The translations under genes and the position numbers were made by a program. Under the pieces are notes generated by a model that was not told the origin of the DNA, searched no databases, and saw only the letters and a list, made by a program, of their open reading frames with translations. From NCBI GenBank assembly GCA_963809385.1, contig CAWEJL010000002.1, positions 124,001-188,000 of the forward strand: DNA of 64,000 nucleotides. The letters are read 5' to 3'. Shown here one piece after another: positions 50,619-59,639 of the stretch (position 1 is its first letter; each line of letters starts with the position of its first letter). The DNA comes from JAKAIY01 sp963809385. Its GTDB lineage: Bacteria > Chloroflexota > Ktedonobacteria > Ktedonobacterales > JADMIN01.

Positions 50619-51781
50619 CAGACTCCTCCCCGCGTGAGCGTCCGCCCGCGCCAGGTATGCGTGCGCCGCAAGGCGCTCTGCCACAATCGTAGCGCGATTG
50701 GCAAGTCGCACAGCGGTGATAACCAGTAGGTCCACGGGCGATTGGTGTAGGCGCGCGCCACCCCGCCGAGCGTTCCCAGCCGTAGAGCGGTGAGCGCGCC
50801 GGTCACCGCCAGCAGCGCCAGCCGGAGCGGGCTAAACGGGCGCCAGAGAGCCAGCAGCGCCAGCAGCGTCAACGGCGCCAGCGCCTGGGCGAAGGTCACC
50901 TCCAGCAGACCAGCGGCGCCCGCCAGCCCGAAGAAGCGGTCGCGCATCGGCAGCGAGCGCGTCCAGTTGATCCATGTCTCGCGCCAGCCCTCGTACATGC
51001 GTGTCCGCATCAGGTCGCCGGCCTCATAGAAGCCGACCGCGTAGCCGCTAGCGACCAGCAGTCGCGCGATGGTCACATCCTCGCAGATGGACTCGCGCAC
51101 GGCAGCGAAGCCTCCGACAGCCTCCAGCGGCGCGCGGCGGAACAGGAAGCACTGGCCGTTAGCCTGCGCCTCGCTAACCCGCGTCGCCACGCGCCCCGGC
51201 GGGCCGAAGCGGTAGACCAGCGTGGTGAGCAGCGCGGGATGCAGCAGCGCCTCGCCCGCGCCCCGTATGTCCTGCCGCGCGGCAACGCTGAACGCCGCCT
51301 CGCTGGAGCGCATCCCGTGGGCAAGTAGCGCGCGCGCAAGGCCAGGCGCTGATCGCGTGTCGGCGTCCACGGTTAGTATCCAGGGCAAGCCTGGCGCCAT
51401 GCGTCGCGCGCCGTAGTCCAGCCCCCACGCCTTGCCATTCCAGCCGTTCGGGATGGGGCTGGCGTCCAGCAGGCGGATGCGGTCGTCACGCGCGGCGAAG
51501 TCCGCGACCAGCGCCTGTGTGCCGTCGGACGAGCCGCCATCCACGACCAGGATCTCAGCGACCTCCGGCCCCTGGGCGAGCAGCCCATCCAGGCAGGGCG
51601 TGAGCCGCGCCGACTCGTTCAACACGGGCAGGATCACCGCCACGCGCGCCTCTAGCGAGACGTCACCTGGCGCGAGCGTGATGCGCGTGGCGTTCATGCC
51701 GCGCAAGAAGCGCCGGATGACTCGCGCGCCGAATGCGGCCTCGATGGCGACCAGCGGCGCCAACAGCGTATCGGGGTCCAT
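50618..51781 (-). CDS. Family 2 glycosyltransferase, CruC-like
   Basis: Glycosyltransferase of 387 residues with an N-terminal GT-A domain and about three C-terminal membrane helices. VAVILPVLNESARLTPCLDG starts the domain, EILVVDGGSSDGT and LTVDADTR give the nucleotide-sugar and metal sites, and PNGWNGKAWGLDYGA and CEDVTIARLL are the acceptor-side motifs seen in carotenoid/hopanoid-type transferases. Its stop overlaps the cruF start, so the two are translationally coupled. Together with the acyltransferase they likely make a carotenoid glycoside fatty-acid ester in the membrane (inference from order and families). ATG 51779-51781 is chosen over upstream open codons. Confidence 0.8.
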   Translation of the reverse strand: MDPDTLLAPLVAIEAAFGARVIRRFLRGMNATRITLAPGDVSLEARVAVILPVLNESARLTPCLDGLLAQGPEVAEILVVDGGSSDGTQALVADFAARDDRIRLLDASPIPNGWNGKAWGLDYGARRMAPGLPWILTVDADTRSAPGLARALLAHGMRSSEAAFSVAARQDIRGAGEALLHPALLTTLVYRFGPPGRVATRVSEAQANGQCFLFRRAPLEAVGGFAAVRESICEDVTIARLLVASGYAVGFYEAGDLMRTRMYEGWRETWINWTRSLPMRDRFFGLAGAAGLLEVTFAQALAPLTLLALLALWRPFSPLRLALLAVTGALTALRLGTLGGVARAYTNRPWTYWLSPLCDLPIALRLWQSALRRTHTWRGRTLTRGGV

Positions 51782-51957
51782 CGAGGCTCTCTCACCGCTC
51801 CGTCCAGGGCCGAGGCGACGTCCGCCTCGCGACACGCCACAGATTGTAGCGAGCCCGCATGAAGGCGCGCCAGCGATGACGCTATCCCCCGAATGAGACG
51901 CTCACGTCCTCCCAACAAAGCGCTTCCTGGAACCATCTTGGCACGCCGCGCGCGCGT

Positions 51958-52935
51958 ATGGTGAAGAACCTTGCGCGTATGCTCACCCGAATGGGAGTCA
52001 ACCAAATACATAGTGAATCAGCGGCAACGTTCAGCCTTGGTGACCTCACAGTCTTCGACGAGGCGCATCTACGCCAGATCATTTCCTTGGCGTCTGGCGC
52101 AGTGCGCCCCGCACTGGCGGGACGCGCCTTCGCGACCGACCAGCCTCAAGAGCAAGCGGAGCTTGTTGGATTGGCGGAACGCATCGAGCATGCGCTCCCA
52201 CCTGATGAGCGCGCCGCCTTTGCCCATGCCCGCCAGCAGGCCACGACGAGTGATGAGCGCGCGTCGGCGCGAAGCGCGATGCTCGACTATCTGTTCTGGG
52301 AATTGACGTATTGGAAAACGCCTGGCGAGTACGAACGGCTTACCGCGGGCGAGCAGGTTCACCTCGGCGCGCTTGATTTTGCGCAAGTGGACGGCGCCGT
52401 TGTTCTGGATGCGGGAGCAGGCGCGGGCCGCGTTACGCTCCCTTTGGCGCGGCGCGCACGCAAGGTCTACGCGATGGATCCCGCTCCGCCGCTGCTCCAT
52501 CTTCTGGAGAGCAAGCTTGCCTCCACTTGCCAGCGCAACGTCGAGATCCTGCGCGGAGCCTTCCAACATGTGCCATTGCCCGACGACAGCGTAGATGCGG
52601 TCGTGTCCTGCTCGGCATTTGGCTCGCAGGAGGCGCGTGGGGGTATGTGCGGCTTGAAGGAACTCCTCCGTGTGACGCGCCCTGGCGGCCGCATCCTCAT
52701 CATGTGGCCGGAGGATCCCTCCTGGTTCCTGCGGCGAGGCTTCCAGCACACCGCGCTCCCCGGACATCTGACCATCACGTTCCCCACCCTGGAGGACGCA
52801 TGGGCTGTCGCTAACCGCTTTTACGGAGCCCCCGCCATCCGCCACCTCGAAACAACATGCAGGCCTGAGTTGCCTTTCGATGCGCTGAACGTCAAAGCGC
52901 CCCGCGACCTTTGCTGGCTCACCGTTCGGAAGTGA
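51958..52935 (+). CDS. SAM-dependent methyltransferase (class I)
   Basis: 325 residues. The first about 135 are helical and unassigned. Motif I VVLDAGAGAGRVTLPLARRA is near 147, followed by KVYAMDPAPPLLHLLE, a motif near VPLPDDSVDAVVSCSAFGS, and VTRPGGRILIMWPEDPSWFL. The C-terminal part is short. Substrate unknown. The start is uncertain: ATG 51958 lacks a good SD, and internal ATGs at 51979 and 51991 are possible. It is convergent with queG, only 13 bp apart, and has no evident operon partner. Confidence 0.75.
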   Translation: MVKNLARMLTRMGVNQIHSESAATFSLGDLTVFDEAHLRQIISLASGAVRPALAGRAFATDQPQEQAELVGLAERIEHALPPDERAAFAHARQQATTSDERASARSAMLDYLFWELTYWKTPGEYERLTAGEQVHLGALDFAQVDGAVVLDAGAGAGRVTLPLARRARKVYAMDPAPPLLHLLESKLASTCQRNVEILRGAFQHVPLPDDSVDAVVSCSAFGSQEARGGMCGLKELLRVTRPGGRILIMWPEDPSWFLRRGFQHTALPGHLTITFPTLEDAWAVANRFYGAPAIRHLETTCRPELPFDALNVKAPRDLCWLTVRK

Positions 52936-52948
52936 ATGGCCGCGCCAA

Positions 52949-54169
52949 TTATTCCAGCAGCGACAGCGCGTAGCGCGCCTCGGCCTGGACGGAGGGTTCA
53001 GGGTCACTGGTAGCCAGGGATTCGAGCGCGGGACGGGCGCTCTCCGCGTTCAGGCGGCCCAGCGCCCAGGCGGCATGGCCGCGCACCAGCGGCTCGGTAT
53101 CGGCCAGCGCCTCGACTAGCGCGGGGATGGCGACAGGGTCGCCAATGTTGCCCAGCGCGACGCAGACGTTGCGCAGCAGCCCGCGCCGCTTGGCGCGCTT
53201 GATCGGGCTGTGGCGGAAGCGCTCGCGGAAACCTTCCTCATCCAGCTTTAGTAGCGGAATCAGCGCGGGACTGGAGCCAACCGCCGCGCGCGGGCGAAAC
53301 ATCAGCGGCTCGCCTGGCCCGCCGAGGCGTCCCGCGACGCGCAAACGCTTCTCTGCCACGAGGTTGACGGGACAGACCTCCTGGCAGATATCACAGCCGA
53401 AGATGTGCGCGCCCATCAGCGGGCGCAACTCGACCGGGATGGCGCCGCGATGCTCGATGGTCAGGTAGGAGATGCAGCGGCGCGCGTCGAGGACGTAAGG
53501 CGCGACGAAGGCCTGCGTCGGGCAGGCGTGCAGGCAGACCTCGCAGCGCCCACAACTGGCCATCAGCGGCGCGTCAGGCTCCAGCTCCAGGCTGGTGACG
53601 AGCTCCGACAGGAAGACCCACGACCCCCAGCCTTTCGTCAGGATATTGGTGTTCTTGCCGTACCAGCCCAACCCCGACCGCTGGGCCACGGCGCGGTCCA
53701 CCATGCGCCCCGTATCGCAGAAGACGATCGTCTTCTCATCGCCCGGCGGCGCTAGCTCGCGGATGAAGGCCGCAAGCGCGTCGAGGCGCGCGCGGATGAT
53801 CTCGTGGTAGTCGTCGCCCCAGGCGTAGCGCGAAACTCGCGCGTGCGGGTCGCCCGGCGCGGTGAGATCAAGCGGCGCGTCGGTGAGGTAGAAGACGCCG
53901 AGCGCGATGACGCTGCGCGCGGCGGGCAGTAGCGCGCGGGGGGTGGCCGACACCTCAGCGCGCGCGGCGGTCAGCCAGTCCATGCCCTCGAAGTAGCCAG
54001 CGGCGATGCGCGTCTTGAGCGCCTCCTCCGCCTGTGGCAATGGCTCGGCAGTGGTAACGCGGACCAGGTCGAAGCCCAGCGCCTCGGCGCGCTCGCGCAC
54101 GAGCGCCGCCAGCTGCGCGGGGGAATGGTTGTCAGCGTCAGGCGTCACGCTTAACTCGTCAGTTTCCAC
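52949..54169 (-). CDS. queG: Epoxyqueuosine reductase with C-terminal HEAT-like repeats
   Basis: Cobalamin-dependent iron-sulfur enzyme that reduces epoxyqueuosine to queuosine in tRNA. Of 406 residues, the first about 300 form the QueG core: GFDLVRVTTAEPLPQAEEAL, then YAWGDDYHEIIRARLDAL and DTGRMVDRAVAQRSGLGWYG. The two [4Fe-4S] motifs are CGRCEVCLHACPTQAF and FGCDICQEVCPVN. The end (about 325-406) has HEAT/PBS-lyase repeats such as DPVAIPALVEALADTEPLVR and GHAAWALGRLN, found in the longer QueG form. It starts with GTG (54167-54169) with a weak SD. queD lies 4.7 kb away, so the pathway is probably complete elsewhere in the genome. Confidence 0.92.
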   Translation of the reverse strand: METDELSVTPDADNHSPAQLAALVRERAEALGFDLVRVTTAEPLPQAEEALKTRIAAGYFEGMDWLTAARAEVSATPRALLPAARSVIALGVFYLTDAPLDLTAPGDPHARVSRYAWGDDYHEIIRARLDALAAFIRELAPPGDEKTIVFCDTGRMVDRAVAQRSGLGWYGKNTNILTKGWGSWVFLSELVTSLELEPDAPLMASCGRCEVCLHACPTQAFVAPYVLDARRCISYLTIEHRGAIPVELRPLMGAHIFGCDICQEVCPVNLVAEKRLRVAGRLGGPGEPLMFRPRAAVGSSPALIPLLKLDEEGFRERFRHSPIKRAKRRGLLRNVCVALGNIGDPVAIPALVEALADTEPLVRGHAAWALGRLNAESARPALESLATSDPEPSVQAEARYALSLLE

Positions 54170-54270
54170 AAGTCGCTCTGTCGCTCTGAAAAAGGCCGCA
54201 AACTGATATCATTATCCCTCCGCTCTGAGGCCAGTATATGCCCTGGCGGGCGCCAACGGTACTAGGCCTG

Positions 54271-54300
54271 TTGCGGGCTGGCGGCGCTGATACCTATACT
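54271..54300 (+). promoter_or_regulatory. Promoter upstream of the anchored DUF4878-like gene
   Basis: TTGCGG (54271-54276), 18-base spacer, TATACT (54295-54300). It would give a leader of about 125 bases before ATG 54435. Confidence 0.45.
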
Positions 54301-54434
54301 GACGGCAGCAGTGTTGGAAGCATATCTCGGCGCGGTTCGAGGCAGTTCGCGCGCCTTGCGATATCTACGCGAAGCCTGGCGGCTACCGGCGAATCATCAC
54401 GCCAGCGCGGGTCATCCTGAAAAGGGGAACGGCC

Positions 54435-55043
54435 ATGGCGGATCCCCGGCGACAAGAAGAACTCGCCGCGCGCATCGAAGAGCGGCGACGTTTGCTGGAA
54501 GAGCGCCCAGACGTGAGCCAGCGCCTGCGCGACCTGTCCTCATCCAGCGCGCGCAACCCAATCGCTCCGGCCCGCAAGCGCCGCTCGCCCCTCATCGCGC
54601 TGCTCGTGACGGCGGCGGCGGGGCTAGCGCTCATCGTCTGCGTCGTCGCCAGCATCGCGATCATTAGCAGTGGCATCTGGGTGCAGGCGCAGCTCGGCTC
54701 GCCCAACACCACCGTCGAAGATTTCTTCTCGGCGGTCCACGCGCAAAACTATCCCCAGGCCTACGGTTTCCTTTCTAGCAAGGCGCAGAGCGAACTCTCT
54801 GAAGAGCGCTTCCTGCAAGTCTACCAAGCCAGCGATACGCTCGCGGGCGCGGTGGAGTACTACGCGATCACGACAACGGCCACGCAGGGCTCCACAGCGA
54901 CGGTCACAGTGGATGTCGTACGGCGGGGGGATAGCAAAACGGCGCAAGTCTATGTCCTGACGCTGACCCAGGACAACGGCTCCTGGCGCATCGCATCCAT
55001 CCGCCAGACAGGCTCGACGGCCGCGCCGACACCCGCCAGCTAG
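54435..55043 (+). CDS. Membrane-anchored protein with DUF4878/NTF2-like external domain
   Basis: 202 residues. A cytoplasmic, charged, coiled-coil-like start (RRQEELAARIEERRRLLEER) is followed by one transmembrane helix at about 53-77 (LIALLVTAAAGLALIVCVVA). The external domain (about 90-190) reads TTVEDFFSAVHAQNYPQAYG, FLSSKAQSELSEERFLQVY and LTLTQDNGSWRIASIRQTG, the pattern of lumazine-binding-like/DUF4878 domains (cystatin or NTF2-like fold). Function unknown. AAGGGG precedes the ATG. It is followed by gyrB after 181 bp. Confidence 0.7.
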   Translation: MADPRRQEELAARIEERRRLLEERPDVSQRLRDLSSSSARNPIAPARKRRSPLIALLVTAAAGLALIVCVVASIAIISSGIWVQAQLGSPNTTVEDFFSAVHAQNYPQAYGFLSSKAQSELSEERFLQVYQASDTLAGAVEYYAITTTATQGSTATVTVDVVRRGDSKTAQVYVLTLTQDNGSWRIASIRQTGSTAAPTPAS

Positions 55044-55113
55044 GTCTTGCGGCGCCAACCAGGCGAAGAAGCGCTGAAGCCGATGATTTCGGGAGTTGAG
55101 GGGTCCTACCGCG

Positions 55114-55142
55114 TGGCTGGAAAGCCCAAAATGTGGTATTAT
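55114..55142 (+). promoter_or_regulatory. Probable gyrB promoter
   Basis: TGGCTG (55114-55119, weak -35), 17-base spacer, TATTAT (55137-55142). Transcription from near 55149 leaves a 76-base leader if the ATG at 55225 is used, and almost none if 55153 is used. Confidence 0.5.
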
Positions 55143-55224
55143 ACGTAGGTCTATGGCTCATGGTTTGACAGCGCGTGACGACCACGTGTCGGTGGAGCTG
55201 TCGGGGAAGGGAAACATACAGGGT

Positions 55225-57147
55225 ATGGCGACTGTACCGAAAGCGTCGGAGTACACCGCGAAGGATATCGAGATCCTTGAAGGACTCGAGCCCGTGCGGA
55301 AGCGTCCCGGTATGTACATTGGCAGCACCGACATTCGCGGCCTGCACCACCTGGTTTCTGAGGTGGTAGATAACAGCATTGATGAGGCGATGGCCGGTAT
55401 CTGTGACCGGATCAACATCGTCATCCACGCCGATGGCTCCGTGTCAGTGGATGATAACGGGCGCGGCATTCCAGTCGAGCCACACCCCAAGAGCCCCAAA
55501 ACGTCAACGCTCGAGATCGTGATGACGACGCTGCACGCCGGCGGCAAGTTCGGCGGCGAGGGCTACAAGCAGGGGTCCAGCGGACTGCATGGTGTGGGTG
55601 TCTCGGCGGTCAATGCGCTCTCGTCGTACTGCAAGGTCGAGGTACGCCGCAACAACAAGATCTACATGCAGGAATATCATCACGGCGCGCCAGTCGCGCC
55701 AGTGAAGGTAATCGGCTCCGCCACGGGGACGGGGACGAAGACGACATTCATGCCCGACCTGACGATCATGGAGACGGGCGACTTCCAGTTCGAGACGCTG
55801 GCGCAGCGCTTACGCGAGATGGCGTATCTCAATCGCGAGCTGACGATCAAGATCATTGACGAGCGCCCCGACCGTGAGCAAGAGGCGACGTTCTACTTCG
55901 ATGGCGGCCTACGTTCGTTCGTGCGGCATCTCAACAAGAACCGCACAGTGGTCATGGCGCGTCCCGCCTATGTCGAGCGCCGCATTGACAAGACGATGGT
56001 CGAGGTGGCGCTGCAGTACAACGACAACTACAGCGAGACGGTCTTCTCCTTCGCCAACGGCATCAACACAGTGGATGGCGGCTCGCACGTCACGGGCTTC
56101 CGCGCCGCGCTGACCCGTACCCTCAACGAATACGGGCGCAAGGCGAACCTGCTCAAGGAGTCGGACACCAACCTCTCCGGAGATGACGTTCGCGAGGGCC
56201 TGACCGCCGCGATCAGCGTCAAGCTGCCAGAGGCGCAGTTCGAGGGACAGACAAAGGGCAAGCTCAACAACGCTGAGGTCCGCACACAGGTCGAGACGGT
56301 CGTCACCGAGATGCTGCAGCAGTATCTGGAAGAGACACCCGGCGAGGGCAAGCGCATCATCGAGAAATGCCTGAACGCCGCCCGCGCCCGCGACGCCGCC
56401 CGGCGCGCCCGCGAGCTGGTGCGCCGAAAAGACGCGCTGGACTCGACACTCCCCGGCAAGCTGGCCGACTGCTCCGAGCGCTCTCCGCAGCGCGCCGAGC
56501 TGTACCTGGTCGAGGGAGATAGCGCCGGCGGGTCTGCCAAGCAGGGACGCGACCGGCACTTCCAAGCAATCCTGCCGCTGCGGGGCAAGATCCTCAACGT
56601 GGAGCGCACGCGGCTCGATCGCATGCTCGCCAGCGAGCAGATCACGAATATCATCACCGCGCTGGGGACTGGCATCGGCGATACGTTCACACCGGAGAAG
56701 CTGCGCTACTGGCGTCTCATCCTGATGACAGACGCGGACGTAGACGGCAGCCACATCCGCACGCTGCTGCTGACGTTCTTCTTCCGCCACATGGAATACC
56801 TGATCACCCACGGACATCTCTACATCGCGCAGCCACCGCTGTACCGCATCCAGGTCGGCAAGCAGCGGCACTACGTCTACAGTGACCAGGAGCGCGACGA
56901 GTTCATGGCGCGGCTCGGCGGGACGAAAAACCCAGCGGTCAACCGCTACAAGGGCCTCGGCGAGATGGACCCGGAGGAGTTGTGGGAGACGACGATGAAT
57001 CCCGCCACACGCACGTTGCTCCAGGTAACGATCGAGGACGCCATCAAGGCGGACGAGACATTCTCAATGCTGATGGGTGATGAGGTGGCGCCGCGCAAGC
57101 GGTTCATCGAGTCGCACGCCCACAGTGTCAAGAATCTGGACGTATAG
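55225..57147 (+). CDS. gyrB: DNA gyrase subunit B
   Basis: ATPase/TOPRIM subunit of gyrase, which introduces negative supercoils. It is 640 residues, the length of compact GyrBs. Seen are the GHKL ATPase (VRKRPGMYIGSTDIRGLHHL, VVDNSIDEAMAG, DDNGRGIPV, GSSGLHGVGVSAVNAL), the transducer with YNDNYSETVFSFANGINT, and the TOPRIM domain with VEGDSAGGSAKQGRDR and MTDADVDGSHIRTLLLTF. The C-terminal YKGLGEMDPEELWETTM ends the protein. In-frame ATGs at 55096 and 55153 would add 43 or 24 residues. The 55225 start gives the usual N-terminus and leaves room for a promoter at 55114-55142. A strong terminator follows at 57184. gyrA is not adjacent. Confidence 0.96.
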   Translation: MATVPKASEYTAKDIEILEGLEPVRKRPGMYIGSTDIRGLHHLVSEVVDNSIDEAMAGICDRINIVIHADGSVSVDDNGRGIPVEPHPKSPKTSTLEIVMTTLHAGGKFGGEGYKQGSSGLHGVGVSAVNALSSYCKVEVRRNNKIYMQEYHHGAPVAPVKVIGSATGTGTKTTFMPDLTIMETGDFQFETLAQRLREMAYLNRELTIKIIDERPDREQEATFYFDGGLRSFVRHLNKNRTVVMARPAYVERRIDKTMVEVALQYNDNYSETVFSFANGINTVDGGSHVTGFRAALTRTLNEYGRKANLLKESDTNLSGDDVREGLTAAISVKLPEAQFEGQTKGKLNNAEVRTQVETVVTEMLQQYLEETPGEGKRIIEKCLNAARARDAARRARELVRRKDALDSTLPGKLADCSERSPQRAELYLVEGDSAGGSAKQGRDRHFQAILPLRGKILNVERTRLDRMLASEQITNIITALGTGIGDTFTPEKLRYWRLILMTDADVDGSHIRTLLLTFFFRHMEYLITHGHLYIAQPPLYRIQVGKQRHYVYSDQERDEFMARLGGTKNPAVNRYKGLGEMDPEELWETTMNPATRTLLQVTIEDAIKADETFSMLMGDEVAPRKRFIESHAHSVKNLDV

Positions 57148-57183
57148 CGGCGGATACAGCGGATACGAGATGCGCGGCACGAC

Positions 57184-57220
57184 GACGCCCCCGGCCAGGC
57201 AGGCCGGGGGCGTCCGGTTT
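57184..57220 (+). terminator. Intrinsic terminator of gyrB
   Basis: A 13-bp perfect GC-rich stem (GACGCCCCCGGCC at 57184-57196 with its complement at 57202-57214), 5-base loop, then CGGTTTT. It lies 37 bases after the gyrB stop and is the clearest intrinsic terminator in the window. It faces the convergent gdh gene but has no T tract in that direction. Confidence 0.85.
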
Positions 57221-57242
57221 TCCCCAGTGGGACAGGTAGCGG

Positions 57243-58505
57243 CTACGGGTAGATGCCGCGCACCTGCGTGGCCTCGGCGACGCGCGCCACAGCCAGCAGG
57301 TAAGCGGCCAGGCGGTAGTCGCAGTTCTCAAGATCGCGCTTGGCCTGAATGGCGGCGAAGCTGCGCGTCATGATGCTCTCCAGGCGCATGTTGATCTCGT
57401 CTTCCGCCCAGAAGAAGTGTTGGAGATCCTGCACCCACTCGAAATAGCTGACCGTCACGCCACCGGCGTTGGCGAGAATATCGGGGATGACAGGGATGCC
57501 ACGCTCGCGGAGGATAGCGTCAGCCTCAGTCGTCGTGGGGCCGTTGGCGGCTTCGACGATCAGTTTCGCCTTGATGCGGCGAGCGTTCTGCTCAGTGATC
57601 TGGCCCTCGGTGGCCGCCGGGATGAGGATGTCGCATGGCAGCTCGAGCGCCGCCTTGCCATCTACCGGCGTCGAGCCGGGCAAGCCCTTGAGCGTGCCAT
57701 GCTCTTGCACAAAGCGGAGCGCCAGGTTCACGTCAATGCCATCAGGGTTGTGAATCGCGCCGTAGATGTCGCTCAGCGCAACCACCCGGCAACCAGCCTC
57801 ATGCATCAGGCGCGCCGTCACTGAACCGACGTTGCCGAAGCCCTGCACGATGACGCTGGCGCCCTTCATCTCGATGCCCAGCGCCTTGCACGCCTCGCGC
57901 GTCACCACGTAGACGCCGCGACCGGTGGCCTCCATGCGGCCCTCGCTCCCGCCAATGGAGAGCGGCTTGCCGGTGACGACGGCGGGGACAGAGTAGCCCT
58001 TGTGCATAGAGTAGGTATCCATGATCCAGGCCATAATCTGTGGGTTCGTGTTCACATCGGGCGCCGGGATGTCGCTCTCCGGCCCGATGACGCCCGCAAT
58101 CTCGGTCGCGTAGCGGCGGGTAAGCCGCTCGAGCTCGGTGCGGCTAAGCTTGCGTGGGTCTACGATGACACCACCCTTGGCTCCGCCGAACGGGATGTTT
58201 ACGACCGCGCATTTCCACGTCATCCACATGGAAAGCGCGCGCACTTCGTCAATCGAGACGTTGGCGTCATAGCGGATGCCGCCCTTGGCGGGGCCACGAT
58301 TGATGTTATGTTGCACTCGGTATCCGGTGAACATCTCGACACGGCCATCGTCCATCCGTACCGGGAAATTCACGGTCAGTTCGCGTTTGGGGGCGCGCAG
58401 AATCGCGCGCAACTCCTGGCTGAGCTTCAAGCGCTCCGCCGCAACATCGAACTGGGCGACCGCCTCAGCGAAGGGATTGAGCGCTTTCGGTTGCTTGATC
58501 GCCAC
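57243..58505 (-). CDS. gdhA: Glutamate dehydrogenase (Glu/Leu/Phe/Val family)
   Basis: NAD(P)-linked oxidative deamination of glutamate to 2-oxoglutarate, or the reverse. It is 420 residues, the size of the hexameric small GDHs. The substrate-binding and catalytic region shows GYRVQHNINRGPAKGGIRYD, then WKCAVVNIPFGGAKGGV with the catalytic lysine, and IPAPDVNTNPQIMAWIMDTY. The Rossmann motif VQGFGNVGSVTARLMHEAG is near 218. A family member acting on leucine or phenylalanine cannot be strictly excluded, but the sequence looks like GDH. Start: GTG 58503-58505, with AGGAGG ten bases upstream. A 357-bp gap separates it from queD. Confidence 0.92.
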   Translation of the reverse strand: MAIKQPKALNPFAEAVAQFDVAAERLKLSQELRAILRAPKRELTVNFPVRMDDGRVEMFTGYRVQHNINRGPAKGGIRYDANVSIDEVRALSMWMTWKCAVVNIPFGGAKGGVIVDPRKLSRTELERLTRRYATEIAGVIGPESDIPAPDVNTNPQIMAWIMDTYSMHKGYSVPAVVTGKPLSIGGSEGRMEATGRGVYVVTREACKALGIEMKGASVIVQGFGNVGSVTARLMHEAGCRVVALSDIYGAIHNPDGIDVNLALRFVQEHGTLKGLPGSTPVDGKAALELPCDILIPAATEGQITEQNARRIKAKLIVEAANGPTTTEADAILRERGIPVIPDILANAGGVTVSYFEWVQDLQHFFWAEDEINMRLESIMTRSFAAIQAKRDLENCDYRLAAYLLAVARVAEATQVRGIYP

Positions 58506-58862
58506 GACTCCATATCCTCCTGAGCAGCTGACCTGCGCTGGCCCTGGAGCTCCATTGCCCCATGCCGCTGCCGGCTCTGTTCGAGGTCACTCACTGACCC
58601 CATGTTAGGCGAGCGCTCCAGGCGCCCGCGAACGGCGAACAATTGATGTACGACCATCAGTGTGCGAGTGTTTCTGACGCGCGCCGAGCGATGGACTCTT
58701 TGCAGTGTTGTATTCAACGCAAGACGTGAGCTATTAAGCAGCTAGCTACACTTTTTTCGGGCCATCGCCAAGTGTGACGGATAGAGCTGGCGTCGTTAAC
58801 TCAGATGATGACCGAGCTATGACTTCCGTCCAGCGTTCCATCGGGCGCCGTGCGCCGCTGCC
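58506..58862. other. 357-bp gap between gdhA and queD
   Basis: No gene is supported. It includes the gdhA SD, a T6 tract at 58751-58756 and the palindrome AGCTAGCT near 58740. It presumably holds the gdhA promoter and leader on the minus strand, but no consensus -35/-10 pair is convincing. Confidence 0.5.
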
Positions 58863-59432
58863 CTATCCCGCGCCCGCGTCGGCGCGCTCATCTGGCTCGG
58901 AACCTTGGCCGCTTGTTAAATCGAGCCTGTAGAAAGCGGCCTGCATTTCAGTCTCTTCTATTCCCACCAACAGGCTCGTCAGCCCCTCGCCAGCCCCTCG
59001 CCGCCGCAGCTCGCGCACGATGTCATGCGCCAACCGCTCCGCCAGCCGCTCGGCGGTCACATTGTCTACGGGAAGCGGCACGACGGTCCAGGTGGGCATC
59101 ACGTAGCGGATGGGCGAAGCAGGGGCATTGGGAATCCGGGAGAGGTCGCCGGTATATTCGATCTCCCAGGTGTCTTCCAGCTGGGTGACGCGCAGGTGGG
59201 GATTGCGCAGAGGCATCAGAAAGCGGTGGTCCCATTCGCGACAGAGCGCGCGAACGATGTCTTTCAGGAGCACGAAGTCGAGGACATAGCTATCGGAGGT
59301 CAATGGGCCGGAAGCCTCGACGCGCACCCCGTAGTTGTGGCCGTGAAGCGGCTCACACTCGCCAGCGAAGGTGATGAAATGCGCGGCGGAGAATCCGAGA
59401 TTGCCCCGCTCGATCAGGATTTTCCACGACAT
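58863..59432 (-). CDS. queD: 6-carboxytetrahydropterin synthase (QueD/PTPS family)
   Basis: Converts dihydroneopterin triphosphate to 6-carboxy-tetrahydropterin in queuosine (7-deazaguanine) synthesis. The zinc site is H18, H30 and H32 (FSAAHFITFAGE, then CEPLHGHNYGVRVE), with the catalytic Cys C26 in place. VLDFVLLKDIVRALCREWDH and GIEETEMQAAFYR complete the family pattern. It is 189 residues, about 60 longer than the shortest QueDs because of an insert (about 75-110, VTQLEDTWEIEYTGDLSR) and a tail. A perfect extended -10 box lies upstream at 59522. Together with queG it points to queuosine modification of tRNA. Confidence 0.88.
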   Translation of the reverse strand: MSWKILIERGNLGFSAAHFITFAGECEPLHGHNYGVRVEASGPLTSDSYVLDFVLLKDIVRALCREWDHRFLMPLRNPHLRVTQLEDTWEIEYTGDLSRIPNAPASPIRYVMPTWTVVPLPVDNVTAERLAERLAHDIVRELRRRGAGEGLTSLLVGIEETEMQAAFYRLDLTSGQGSEPDERADAGAG

Positions 59433-59521
59433 ACGATGTCCATATGATCCGTCGCGCCGGGCGCCTCTCAGCCATTGAGAGCGCGCGGGCCGGGCGCGGT
59501 ACTCTAGCGACGCGCCCCAAG

Positions 59522-59530
59522 ATTATAGCA
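59522..59530 (-). promoter_or_regulatory. Extended -10 promoter of queD
   Basis: TGCTATAAT on the minus strand: a perfect TATAAT with TGn extension; the -35 is weak, as expected for extended -10 promoters. The leader of about 83 bases contains a CTCTCA-gccat-TGAGAG hairpin (59465-59481). I looked for a preQ1 riboswitch core there and did not find one. Confidence 0.65.
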
Positions 59531-59639
59531 TCACGAAGCGCACTCTGGTGGGTGACGCATGCGCCTAAGTGGACAGATTCATGATCCAGAAGGTCCTATT
59601 GTGTCGCGGCGCATCCATGCATGAGGGCGTACCAGGCGG

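Noticed and set aside
55096..55224. Longer gyrB start with 24 or 43 extra residues
   Set aside because: The extension overlaps the best promoter (-10 at 55137) and is not gyrase-like; the ATG at 55225 gives the standard N-terminus and length.
58427..58717. A 96-codon minus-strand ORF upstream of gdhA
   Set aside because: It overlaps the gdhA N-terminus in another frame, has no SD and an Arg/Ser-rich composition, so it is treated as non-coding leader.
59433..59515. preQ1 riboswitch upstream of queD
   Set aside because: The leader has a short hairpin but lacks the C-rich loop and A-rich tail of class I; no class II/III fold could be traced by eye.
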